A stretch of DNA of 42,907 nucleotides from Lachnospiraceae bacterium AC3007 (GTDB lineage: Bacteria > Bacillota > Clostridia > Lachnospirales > Lachnospiraceae), in NCBI GenBank assembly GCA_000621405.1, contig JHYK01000025.1, positions 1-42,907 of the forward strand. The letters are read 5' to 3'. Below, piece after piece: positions 35,792 through 42,907 of this stretch. Both the position numbers and the translations under genes were made by a program. The notes beneath the pieces are model-generated. The model was given only the letters and a program-made list of their open reading frames with translations. It made no database searches and was not told the origin of the DNA. Position 1 is the stretch's first letter, and every line of letters starts with the position of its first letter.

Positions 35792-36505
35792 TCACGGGTT
35801 CGTGATTATCCTGTTGAGCTTTACAAAGTCCCCGACCGAGCGAAGTCCGATGCCCGTGATCTTCCTCAGGTCTATGGAATTGGTGCCTCCCTGACGCGCC
35901 CTGAAGGTTATCGGCAGATACTTCACTCTGTACTTCCTCTTTGCGAATATCACGGAAATAAGAACGTTCGTCAGGAAATAATCCTTCGGCACATACTTTA
36001 TCTCCTTCTCGAGCACCGACGCCTTCATCAGCCTGAAGGGCGTGTTGGCGTCCTTCACATATACATGGAAAGTAAGGAAGATGAGCCCTCTTAATGTCCT
36101 TGTCACGACTATCCTTCCGGCTCCGTCGCCTCTCTCCTTCCTGTAGCCAATGATCATCTCGTACTTCTTTCTGTTCTCCCAGAATTCCGGGAATTCGGAA
36201 GGATCGGTCTGACCGTCGGAATCAGTCTGGAAGATATAATCGGCGCCTTCGGCAAGAGCATATTTGTATCCTGCAAGTATCGAAGGACCGTGTCCCGAGT
36301 TCGGCTTATGCTTGACTTCCAGAAGAGGAAACTCCTTTTTCAGCGCCTCAAGCTTTTCAGCTGTCGCATCACTCGAGCCGTCATCTATGACTACGAGCCT
36401 CGAGCCCTCCTCGCCCAGCAGCAGGTTGGGATACCATTGACGGATGATATCCTCTATGGTCTCCTGCTCGTTGTACGCAGGAATGACTATGAAAAGCTTG
36501 TCCAT
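35792..36505 (-). CDS. Glycosyltransferase family 2 (DPM1-like)
   Basis: This is a 237-residue GT2 enzyme with FIVIPAYNEQETI, VVIDDGSSDAT, NSGHGPSILAGYKYA and FQTDSDGQTDP. The C-terminal FRARQGGTNSIDLRKI is the helical closing region usual for dolichyl-phosphate-mannose-synthase-like enzymes. AGGGAGG precedes the ATG. With the GT87-like gene upstream, it may supply a lipid-linked sugar donor; this is inference. Confidence 0.87.
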   Translation of the reverse strand: MDKLFIVIPAYNEQETIEDIIRQWYPNLLLGEEGSRLVVIDDGSSDATAEKLEALKKEFPLLEVKHKPNSGHGPSILAGYKYALAEGADYIFQTDSDGQTDPSEFPEFWENRKKYEMIIGYRKERGDGAGRIVVTRTLRGLIFLTFHVYVKDANTPFRLMKASVLEKEIKYVPKDYFLTNVLISVIFAKRKYRVKYLPITFRARQGGTNSIDLRKITGIGLRSVGDFVKLNRIITNP

Positions 36506-36535
36506 TATGTTTCCTCCCTCTTTAGGCGTTATGTC

Positions 36536-37828
36536 CTACGCCCTGAATCTCTTGATACATTTTTCCGCCGCGACCACCGCAAAGGAGATCGCGCAGGCAT
36601 AATACAGCGCTCCCGCCACTGTAAGGCTTGTCACACTTTCGTGGAATATCCTCAGGGCAAAGAAAAACGCGAGTGTCGTAATGAAATATATGATCTCCGC
36701 AACCTTCATCCTTCCCGTGGCAAAATACCCGAAGACAATGATCATGATAAAGAAATCATATGTCCTGTGGTAGGTCATAACAAGCGCCAGCAACGCTGCC
36801 AGCGAGATGAAAAGCTCGTCTTCACCCTCGGGAAGAGTCAGCGCCATCGCAAGGATAAAGATCATTATGATGATCGTAAATAAATACCCGATCCCCGCGC
36901 CGCCGAATATCGCGCCTATGTCTATGCTGCCTTCTCCGGCAAGCGCCGATGCCACCTTAAGAGGCTTTGTGAGCATATCGATATAGGAGCTCTTAAGCGT
37001 TGCGGCCGCAACACCTGTAAGTATCACGTGCGGCACAAGACTTATCGCAAATTCCTTATATCTTTTGCGGTAGATGAACCATATCGCAAGCGGCGCCGTC
37101 ACCGTGTACTTAAGGTAGCACAGCGACAGCAGCAGGCCGGATATTATGGTGTACGGCAGAGCTTTGCTGCCCGCTCTGACCGCTGCATGGCTGCCCCGGC
37201 TGTCACCGCTCTCACGGCTGTCACCGGGTGCGTCATCCGCCGTATCGGCGGTCTCCTTCATGCTCTCTGCCATGCCTGCGACCCATACCGCTGCAAGGAA
37301 GAAGGCAAAAGCAAAAAGCGTATGCTGTCCTACTCCGATCTGATTCCTCCAGGGCGTGCCCATGAGCATCAGCAGCACGAAGACCGGATACAGCCGGTCA
37401 TTCACGCCCGCCATAAAGGTCTTCTTTAATAGCCATATGATGGCAGAGGTCGCGACGAGGTTTGTTACGACCCAGAGTATCCTCGCTGCGCTGTAGGGCA
37501 GGAGAGTGTAAGGCGCCAGAATATAGAGCAGGGACGGAAACTGATTGGCTTCCATCCTCTGCGGCGTGCCGAGTCCATCGTAGTATTCGTAGAAGCCTTT
37601 TAGATACCCGATGTCCGGAAGCGCCTTCTCATCAAAAGCAACGCTCAGATCGTACGGATCATATCCCCTGGTCAGAGCAGTCGTCGCATCATACTGAAAA
37701 TCCTGACTCCAGACGATGCCGTTTTTTATTCCCTCATATACGCTGACCACGGCGAGCAACGCCATAAGCGTATACAGCACCGCCCAGAATCTCTTATCCT
37801 TTGTGATCTTTACGGTAAAATGCCTCAT
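36536..37828 (-). CDS. Polytopic membrane protein, GT87-like (DUF2029) glycosyltransferase
   Basis: This is a roughly 430-residue membrane protein with about ten hydrophobic segments. Its N-terminal periplasmic-type loop (WSQDFQYDATTALTRGYDPYD) has the acidic and Tyr-Asp pattern typical of GT87/mannosyltransferase-like proteins that use polyprenyl-linked donors. A low-complexity, charged insert of about 30 residues (DDAPGDSRESGDSRGS) sits in the middle. The start is uncertain: ATG 37828 (MRHFTVKIT) has a distant GGAG, and a GTG at 37843 has no site. It begins shortly after the phosphoglucomutase stop. Confidence 0.75.
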   Translation of the reverse strand: MRHFTVKITKDKRFWAVLYTLMALLAVVSVYEGIKNGIVWSQDFQYDATTALTRGYDPYDLSVAFDEKALPDIGYLKGFYEYYDGLGTPQRMEANQFPSLLYILAPYTLLPYSAARILWVVTNLVATSAIIWLLKKTFMAGVNDRLYPVFVLLMLMGTPWRNQIGVGQHTLFAFAFFLAAVWVAGMAESMKETADTADDAPGDSRESGDSRGSHAAVRAGSKALPYTIISGLLLSLCYLKYTVTAPLAIWFIYRKRYKEFAISLVPHVILTGVAAATLKSSYIDMLTKPLKVASALAGEGSIDIGAIFGGAGIGYLFTIIIMIFILAMALTLPEGEDELFISLAALLALVMTYHRTYDFFIMIIVFGYFATGRMKVAEIIYFITTLAFFFALRIFHESVTSLTVAGALYYACAISFAVVAAEKCIKRFRA

Positions 37829-37852
37829 ACAAGCAGTGAGCACTCCGAAGGC

Positions 37853-39544
37853 TTACGCCATGGAGATCACCGCCTCCTTAAGCTTTGAAAGTCTGGCATC
37901 CGAATCCTCAAGGCTCGTGCCCTTGACGCCCATGTAAAACTTGATCTTGGGCTCGGTACCCGAAGGTCTTACGCAGCACCAGGAATCATTCTCAAGGTCA
38001 AAGTAGAGCACATCCGATACGGGAAGTCCTGTAACTGCCTCGCCCTTGCTGTAATCCACGAATTTATTGACCTTAAGATCTCCGAAGCTTGCCGGAGGCT
38101 CCTGTCTTATCTTCTTCATGATGCCCTTGATCTGCTCGGCTCCGTCGATGCCCTTCAGGGTGATCGTGTGTATCCCTTCCCTGTAATAGCCGTACTTCTC
38201 ATATATATTGATCATCTGATCCCAGAGAGTGAGGCCCTGCTTCTTGTAGAATGCTGCAGCTTCCGCAAGGCACATGACAGCGCAGACCGCATCCTTATCC
38301 CTCGCGTGCGTTCCGGCAAGGCAACCGTATGATTCCTCGAGTCCGAAGACATAGCTGTAAGAGCCGTCCTGCTCAAATCTCTTGATCTGGTCTCCGATAT
38401 ATTTGAAGCCCGTGAGCACCTCGATGAGCTTCAGTCCGTATGACTTGCATATAGCATCAGCGAGATTCGTCGTGACTATGGTCTTGACCAGAGCGCCGTT
38501 GGCGGGAAGGGTTCCGAGCTTCTTCTCTTCACTGATCCTGTATTCTCCGATCAGCATACCGGACATGTTGCCGGTGAAGGGAATGTACTCGCCGGTCTTC
38601 GTGTCCTTTGCATATATTCCGAGCCTGTCGGCGTCGGGATCGGTAGCGAGCACTATGTCCGCATCCTTCTCCTTAGCGAGCTTCAGAGCCAGCGTGAATG
38701 CCTTGGGATCCTCGGGATTCGGGTAGTCGAGAGTCGTGAACTTCGGATCGGGAAGCTCCTGCTCGGGCACCACGAATACATGCTTGAAGCCAAGCTCCTT
38801 CAGTATCCTTCTCACGGGCAGATTGCCTGTGCCGTGGAAGGGAGAATAGACGATCCTGATATCATCCGCCATCTCGGTGATGACCTCGGGATGGATGATG
38901 AGCTTCTTGAGCTCTGCTATGTACTTGTCATCGATCTCGCTGCCGATGACATTATAGAGGCCCTTCGCCTTGGCCTCGTCGAGATCCATGGTCTTTGCCT
39001 CAGTGATGCTGACCTTATTTACCTCATCGATGATCTCCTGATCCCTGGGCACGGATACCTGGGCTCCGTCCTCCCAGTAGACCTTGTAACCGTTGTATTC
39101 AGGGGGATTGTGGCTCGCAGTGACCACCACGCCCGCGATGCAGTGCAGCTCCCTCAGAGCATATGAGAGCTCCGGCGTGGGACGCAGTGAATCAAAGACG
39201 TACGCCTTTATCCCGTTGGCCGCAAGGCAGAGCGCCGTCACATCAGCGAATTCCGGCGACATGAAGCGGCAGTCGTATGCGATCGCCACGCCCTTGTCCT
39301 GGCCGTTGTTCTTTATGATATAATCCGCAAGTCCCTGAGAAGCCTTCCTCACCGTGTAGATGTTCATGCGGTTCGTGCCGGCCCCGATGATGCCCCTTAA
39401 GCCTCCGGTGCCGAACTCCAGCTCCTTGTAAAATCTCTCCTCGATCTCCTTGTCATCCCCCGCTATGCTCTTGAGCTCCTTCTTTGTCTCCTCGTCAAAA
39501 TAAGGGCTTTCAAGCCACTCGTTATAACTTTCCATGTATCCCAT
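37853..39544 (-). CDS. Phosphoglucomutase/phosphomannomutase (alpha-D-phosphohexomutase)
   Basis: This is a 563-residue enzyme interconverting hexose-6-phosphate and hexose-1-phosphate to feed nucleotide-sugar synthesis. The phosphoserine loop TASHNPPEYNGYK, metal loop DPDADR, sugar-binding GLEESYG and phosphate-binding RPSGTEPKIK are all present. The length is typical of the long Firmicutes PgcA type. GGAGGACACTGATT precedes the ATG. As the first gene of the minus-strand glycan run, it logically supplies the precursors. Its upstream gap holds the nested palindrome. Confidence 0.95.
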   Translation of the reverse strand: MGYMESYNEWLESPYFDEETKKELKSIAGDDKEIEERFYKELEFGTGGLRGIIGAGTNRMNIYTVRKASQGLADYIIKNNGQDKGVAIAYDCRFMSPEFADVTALCLAANGIKAYVFDSLRPTPELSYALRELHCIAGVVVTASHNPPEYNGYKVYWEDGAQVSVPRDQEIIDEVNKVSITEAKTMDLDEAKAKGLYNVIGSEIDDKYIAELKKLIIHPEVITEMADDIRIVYSPFHGTGNLPVRRILKELGFKHVFVVPEQELPDPKFTTLDYPNPEDPKAFTLALKLAKEKDADIVLATDPDADRLGIYAKDTKTGEYIPFTGNMSGMLIGEYRISEEKKLGTLPANGALVKTIVTTNLADAICKSYGLKLIEVLTGFKYIGDQIKRFEQDGSYSYVFGLEESYGCLAGTHARDKDAVCAVMCLAEAAAFYKKQGLTLWDQMINIYEKYGYYREGIHTITLKGIDGAEQIKGIMKKIRQEPPASFGDLKVNKFVDYSKGEAVTGLPVSDVLYFDLENDSWCCVRPSGTEPKIKFYMGVKGTSLEDSDARLSKLKEAVISMA

Positions 39545-39610
39545 AATCAGTGTCCTCCATGCGGTAGTTTACAATCCGTTATATTTTACCACAAAATCAG
39601 ATTTTTTGTC

Positions 39611-39738
39611 GGAAGTCAACGGGGACGGTTCTCAAGGGGGGTGACAGGGGGACGTACCTTTTGACACCTTTGCACTACAAGGTGTCAAAAGGTACGTCCC
39701 CCTGTCACCCCCCTTGAGAACCGTCCCCGTTGACTTCC
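39611..39738. repeat. Nested palindromes forming a perfect 58-bp inverted repeat
   Basis: The left arm 39611-39668 and the right arm 39681-39738 are exact inverse complements around the 12-base loop TTTGCACTACAA. The inner part is the GGGGGACGTACCTTTTGACACC family. The outer part, GTCAACGGGGACGGTTCTC, belongs to the GACGGTTCTTTTG family. So one palindrome type appears to sit in the centre of another. A partial extra piece (CCCGTTGACTTTCGTCCCCC) follows at about 39738-39757. It lies between phosphoglucomutase and the DUF2225 gene, both on the minus strand. Confidence 0.97.
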
Positions 39739-39761
39739 CCGTTGACTTTCGTCCCCCTTAT

Positions 39762-40652
39762 TTATTTACTTCTCGCAGCGATGATCTTCTCCTTCAGATC
39801 CCTCGCCCTGTCTTTTATTCCCCTGCTGGCGCTCGCGGACACTATGATCTCCGGGAGCAGCTTCAGCGCCTTGTCATAATCCTTGCTCTTGTAGAACAAA
39901 GCCGCGATGATGTAATCCACCGTATACTGGTCCATGTTGCCGCACATGGGATAATCCTCTGTCTGGCGGGCGTACACAAAGCCCTCGAGAGCCTTTTTCT
40001 GCAGCTCGTCTTCCGCCATCTGTAATTCTTCGAGCTTGTCAGGGTCCGCATTCCCGAGATGCTCTCTCTGTCCTCTTACAAGCCATGACATCGAAAGGCA
40101 GAGATATGCTTTCTCCGATGACTTGGCCACGGTAGCCATCGCTGTGGCGAATGCCATCTGCATCCTTCCCAGGGCCTCATCATACGAATATACTCCGTTT
40201 TCGCTGATCACCGCCGCGGGCTTGAACGCGCTGCTGATCTTCTCCTTCACCATCTTCTTCTGATTGTTGGTGATATTGGGAAAGACACGCGTAAGCGCCG
40301 AATATCCGCAATACGGGCAGGATATGACATTGTATTTTAATGAATCGACGGGATCATAGACGGGCCTTAAGTCAACATCATGGCTTACGACTCTCGCCCT
40401 GTTCGCCTTGACCGCAAGCGATTTGAAAGGCTTGTCGCATACAGGACAGGTATAGGATCTTGCGAGCAGATAGTTAGGCTCTTCAGCATCCTTCTTCTTT
40501 TTTTCCTCAGCGGCCTTATGCGCTGCTTCAGCCTCTGCCGCGGCAGCTGCCGCTCTCGCGTCGGCATCGGCGTTGTTCTTCGCCTTGTTGTCGCCATAGA
40601 TGTCTTCGCCCATATCTATGCCGAAATTGTTCAATCCTGAAAAGACCCCCAT
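39762..40652 (-). CDS. DUF2225-family zinc-ribbon protein (paralogue)
   Basis: This is a 296-residue protein. An N-terminal Ala/Glu/Lys-rich coiled-coil segment (about 25-58) precedes the zinc ribbon YTCPVCDKPF (Cys69, 72) and SCPYCGYSAL (Cys112, 115). A helical repeat region with YLCLSMSWLVRG and YIIAALFYKS follows. The order VDLRP...DSLKYNVISCPYCGY parallels IDLMP...DLLKYRVVECPSCGY in the protein at 30492-31286. Its function is unknown. It follows glnS by 35 bases and probably shares its transcript. Confidence 0.82.
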   Translation of the reverse strand: MGVFSGLNNFGIDMGEDIYGDNKAKNNADADARAAAAAAEAEAAHKAAEEKKKKDAEEPNYLLARSYTCPVCDKPFKSLAVKANRARVVSHDVDLRPVYDPVDSLKYNVISCPYCGYSALTRVFPNITNNQKKMVKEKISSAFKPAAVISENGVYSYDEALGRMQMAFATAMATVAKSSEKAYLCLSMSWLVRGQREHLGNADPDKLEELQMAEDELQKKALEGFVYARQTEDYPMCGNMDQYTVDYIIAALFYKSKDYDKALKLLPEIIVSASASRGIKDRARDLKEKIIAARSK

Positions 40653-40687
40653 TATCGTTACCCCCTCATGATCACGGTCACATTTTA

Positions 40688-42361
40688 TCAGCCCTGCTGT
40701 ACAGGAAGTTTGAAAGAAGATTTGAGCGAGACCACACGGTTCATCACTATATCGTCATCCTTCGAATCTTTGGCATCCACGCAGAAAAAGCCGTTCCTTA
40801 CGAACTGGAACGAATCATATGCTTTGGCGCCCTTGAGCTCGGGCTCCGCATAGCACTCCTTCATCACAACAAGCGAATTCGGGTTCACGTTCACATTGCC
40901 GTTCTCGTCGTATACGCCCTTTTCCTCGTCGACTATATTCTCGTAAAGACGTGCCGTGAACTTCACAGCGCTGTCTGCATGCACCCAGTGTATGGTGCCC
41001 TTTACCTTGCGGGGCATCTCCTTATCGGTGCCCTGCTTCGTCTCCGGATCATAGGTGCAGTGCACGACGCTTATCTTTCCGTCAGCGTCCTTCTCAAAGC
41101 TTACGCACTTCACAAAGTAAGCATTCATAAGACGCACTTCATTGCCCGGGAAGAGTCTGAAGTACTTCTTCGGAGGCTCCTCCATGAAATCCTCGCGTTC
41201 GATGTAGAGCTCCCTGCCTAAGGGTATCTCCCTCTCTCCGAGCTCCGGATTGTCGGGATTATTGGTACCTTTGACCATCTCGACCTGACCCTCGGGATAA
41301 TTGTCTATCACAAGCCTGATGGGATCGAGCACGGCCATGATGCGCTTGTCTTTCTGCTTGAGATCTTCTCTGATGCAATACTCAAGAAGCGGCATCTCGG
41401 ATACGGAATTGGCCTTAGACACCCCGGAAAGCTCCACGAAAAGCCTCAGGGAATCCGGCGTGTATCCCCTTCTCCTCAATCCCGCGATCGACACGAGCCT
41501 CGGATCATCCCATCCGTCCACAGTGCCGTCTTCCACGAGTTTCTTTATGTATCTCTTGCCCGTGACCACGTCCTTCAGATACAGCTTTGCAAATTCGATC
41601 TGCCTTGGCGGCATCTCAAATCCGACGTTATCGACCACCCAGTTGTACAGCGGTCTGTGGTCCTCAAACTCAAGCGTGCATATGGAATGAGTGATGCCCT
41701 CGAATGCATCCTCCAGCGGATGCGCAAAATCATACATCGGATAGATGCACCATTTGTCTCCCGTATTCTGATGGGAAAGATGAGCGACCCTGTAGATTAT
41801 GGGATCCCTCATGTTGATATTGGAAGAAGCCATGTCGATCTTCGCTCTCAGCGTCACCTCACCGTCGGCAAAGTCACCTGCCTTCATCTTCTCAAAAAGC
41901 TCAAGATTCTCCTCTATGCTCCTGTCTCTGTCGGGGTCGTTCTTTCCGGGCTCCGTAAGAGTCCCCCTGTACTCCCTGATCTCGTCCGCCGTGAGCTTAG
42001 ACACATAGGCGAGGCCCTTCTTTATCAGAGTCACCGCTGCCTCATACATCCTGTCGAAGTAATCGGAAGCAAAGAAAAGCCTGTCCTCGTAGTCCGCGCC
42101 GAGCCACTTCACATCCTCTTTGATGGACTCCACGAACTCGCTCTTTTCCTTTGTAGGATTGGTATCGTCGAATCTGAGATTGAACTTGCCGCCGTACTCT
42201 TTGGCCAGGCCGTAATTCAGGAGTATCGACTTCGCATGTCCTATATGAAGATAACCGTTCGGCTCCGGAGGAAACCGCGTATGCACATGATCATACACTC
42301 CTTCCTTCAGGTCCTTGTCTATCTCGTTCTCAATGAAATTTCTGGATCTCTCCTCTGCCAT
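40688..42361 (-). CDS. glnS: Glutaminyl-tRNA synthetase
   Basis: This is a 557-residue class I synthetase charging tRNA-Gln. [15 protein letters not shown] holds the HIGH motif. [22 protein letters not shown] and [16 protein letters not shown] distinguish GlnRS from GluRS. The C-terminal anticodon-binding barrels are complete. In place of the usual MSKRK, the segment reads [10 protein letters not shown], keeping Lys-Arg. Having GlnRS means this organism need not rely only on the transamidation route. AGAGG lies upstream of the ATG. Confidence 0.96.
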   Translation of the reverse strand: MAEERSRNFIENEIDKDLKEGVYDHVHTRFPPEPNGYLHIGHAKSILLNYGLAKEYGGKFNLRFDDTNPTKEKSEFVESIKEDVKWLGADYEDRLFFASDYFDRMYEAAVTLIKKGLAYVSKLTADEIREYRGTLTEPGKNDPDRDRSIEENLELFEKMKAGDFADGEVTLRAKIDMASSNINMRDPIIYRVAHLSHQNTGDKWCIYPMYDFAHPLEDAFEGITHSICTLEFEDHRPLYNWVVDNVGFEMPPRQIEFAKLYLKDVVTGKRYIKKLVEDGTVDGWDDPRLVSIAGLRRRGYTPDSLRLFVELSGVSKANSVSEMPLLEYCIREDLKQKDKRIMAVLDPIRLVIDNYPEGQVEMVKGTNNPDNPELGEREIPLGRELYIEREDFMEEPPKKYFRLFPGNEVRLMNAYFVKCVSFEKDADGKISVVHCTYDPETKQGTDKEMPRKVKGTIHWVHADSAVKFTARLYENIVDEEKGVYDENGNVNVNPNSLVVMKECYAEPELKGAKAYDSFQFVRNGFFCVDAKDSKDDDIVMNRVVSLKSSFKLPVQQG

Positions 42362-42398
42362 AATAAAAACCTCTTATTCTTTCTGACTGTGAAGAACA

Positions 42399-42407
42399 AT
42401 TATAGCA
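42399..42407 (-). promoter_or_regulatory. Extended -10 promoter for glnS
   Basis: On the minus strand TGCTATAAT gives a perfect -10 box with an extended TGn element. The -35 region (TTATTC 17 bases upstream) is weak. It lies about 40 bases before the glnS start. Confidence 0.6.
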
Positions 42408-42432
42408 CAAAACCGAGCCTTGAATAAACCCG

Positions 42433-42502
42433 CAAGACAGGGGGACGGTTCTTTTGTCTGGCCAGCTCGCTGGCCAGACAAAAGAACCGTCCCCCTGTCT
42501 TG
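42433..42502. repeat. Perfect 33-bp inverted repeat, GGGGACGGTTCTTTTGTC family
   Basis: The arms at 42433-42465 and 42470-42502 are exact inverse complements around CTCG. They contain GACAGGGGGACGGTTC and GACAAAAGAACCGTCC. Degenerate pieces with CCGTTGACTTCCC follow to about 42560. No gene lies in 42362-42690 apart from this, the glnS promoter and the start of the IS element. Confidence 0.95.
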
Positions 42503-42606
42503 TCCTGCGATTACCCGCCCCCGTTGACTTCCCGTCCCATGATTGACCGTCCTCGTTGGCTACCCGGTTAGAGTAAATTTTTAGTAGGCAGGATAAGAAA
42601 ATAAAG

Positions 42607-42628
42607 GAAGAGGGGAAGCCCCCTCTTC
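42607..42628 (+). terminator. Hairpin upstream of the ISLre2 transposase
   Basis: A perfect 9-bp stem GAAGAGGGG / CCCCTCTTC with a 4-base loop stands between the element end and the transposase start. There is no strong T-run, so it is only a possible terminator or translation-shielding structure. Confidence 0.4.
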
Positions 42629-42690
42629 ACAACATACAGTAATTCAAATATGATGTTAATCGCGACAAAAACACATAGGAGAATAACTGT

Positions 42691-42907
42691 ATGGATACCA
42701 TTGTAAGCAAAGATGAACTAACATTCAAGGACATAGAGGAAGCAATCTACAGGCATCACTGTGAGTTAGCAGTAAAAGAAACCCAGGAGATCCTGAAAGC
42801 CATAGATGAGAGGCTGATGCAAAGCAGAGATCGAAGCCGATATCGACACAAGGGGCAAAAGAAGGATCATATAACCTGCATATATGGAGATGTGCCGTAT
42901 GAAAGGA
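42691..42907 (+). CDS. ISLre2/UPF0236-family transposase, N-terminal fragment
   Basis: The translation starts MDTIVSKDELTFKDIEEAIY. It continues through ILKAIDERLMQSRDRSRYR, HKGQKKDHITCIYGDVPYER and stops at the window edge. The DE.L...RDR.RYR.KG.....I..IYGDV.Y.R pattern is the N-terminal part of ISLre2 (UPF0236) transposases. An AGGAG site at 42677-42681 precedes the ATG. The catalytic region is not in the window. Confidence 0.82.
   Translation, partial: MDTIVSKDELTFKDIEEAIYRHHCELAVKETQEILKAIDERLMQSRDRSRYRHKGQKKDHITCIYGDVPYER

Larger units (their letters stand above)
42567..42907 (+). mobile_element. ISLre2/UPF0236-family insertion sequence, partial (cut by window end)
   Basis: Unlike the repeats before it, the sequence from about 42567 (TTAGAGTAAATTTTTAGTAG) is A/T-rich and leads into a transposase start. 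A GAAGAGGGG/CCCCTCTTC hairpin at 42607-42628 precedes the gene and may shield it from outside transcription. The exact left terminus is a guess, and the right end is outside the window. Confidence 0.65.

Noticed and set aside
34880-36094. 404-codon plus-strand frame opposite the glycosyltransferases
   Set aside because: It is antisense to two GT2 genes with clear motifs, has no ribosome site and no recognisable domain. It is a by-product of codon bias.

Overview
The window looks like a chromosomal segment of a Gram-positive anaerobe of the class Clostridia, most likely Lachnospiraceae (Butyrivibrio-like). I infer this from the gene content: rplJL-rpoBC fused to the str operon, an L10 leader, a PPi-dependent phosphofructokinase, NHLP-type peptide exporters, a Clostridia-type GlnRS, and many palindromic intergenic repeats. 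I ran no database search, so genus and species are open. Both ends are cut inside insertion sequences: an IS256-family element on the left and an ISLre2/UPF0236-family element on the right.

Layout. (1) 1-673: IS256 end, then a tandem array of five palindromic units. (2) 674-4366, minus strand: a zinc-type dehydrogenase, a radical SAM/SPASM enzyme, and a secreted or membrane protein whose C-terminus is a Ser/His stretch followed by a Cys-Ala repeat. The last two genes overlap by ATGA. (3) 4574-18426, minus strand: core information genes in transcriptional order rplJ-rplL-rpoB-rpoC-rpsL-rpsG-fusA-tuf. Good promoters precede the L10 leader, rpoB, rpsL and tuf. (4) 18618-20791, minus strand: a ThrH-like phosphatase, a PPi-phosphofructokinase and tRNA-Leu(UAG). 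(5) 20876-22850: a PEBP-like lipoprotein and an Rpn/PD-(D/E)XK gene bracketed by two near-identical palindromes. (6) 22968-31286, plus strand: an accessory operon with a DHH phosphoesterase, a very short membrane-anchor (HlyD-like) protein, a C39-peptidase ABC exporter, a second NHLP-type ABC exporter, a YvyF-like zinc-ribbon protein, a STAS-kinase fusion and a DUF2225 protein. (7) 31311-39544, minus strand: an exopolysaccharide or cell-surface glycan set running from phosphoglucomutase through a GT87-like membrane protein and four GT2 enzymes to a polyprenyl-phosphate sugar transferase. (8) 39762-42361, minus strand: a second DUF2225 protein and glutaminyl-tRNA synthetase.

Two candidate systems stand out. 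The first is the radical SAM/SPASM enzyme coupled to a membrane protein with a Cys-Ala tail. It suggests modification of the tail of a large anchored protein rather than a small free peptide. The second is the dual NHLP-type exporter operon. It has no visible precursor peptide, only a stub of the membrane-fusion protein, and it carries a STAS-kinase fusion and two zinc-ribbon proteins. Throughout the window, intergenic gaps hold long perfect palindromes of a few related sequence families. One is nested inside another, and one half-element supplies the first codons of a lipoprotein gene.
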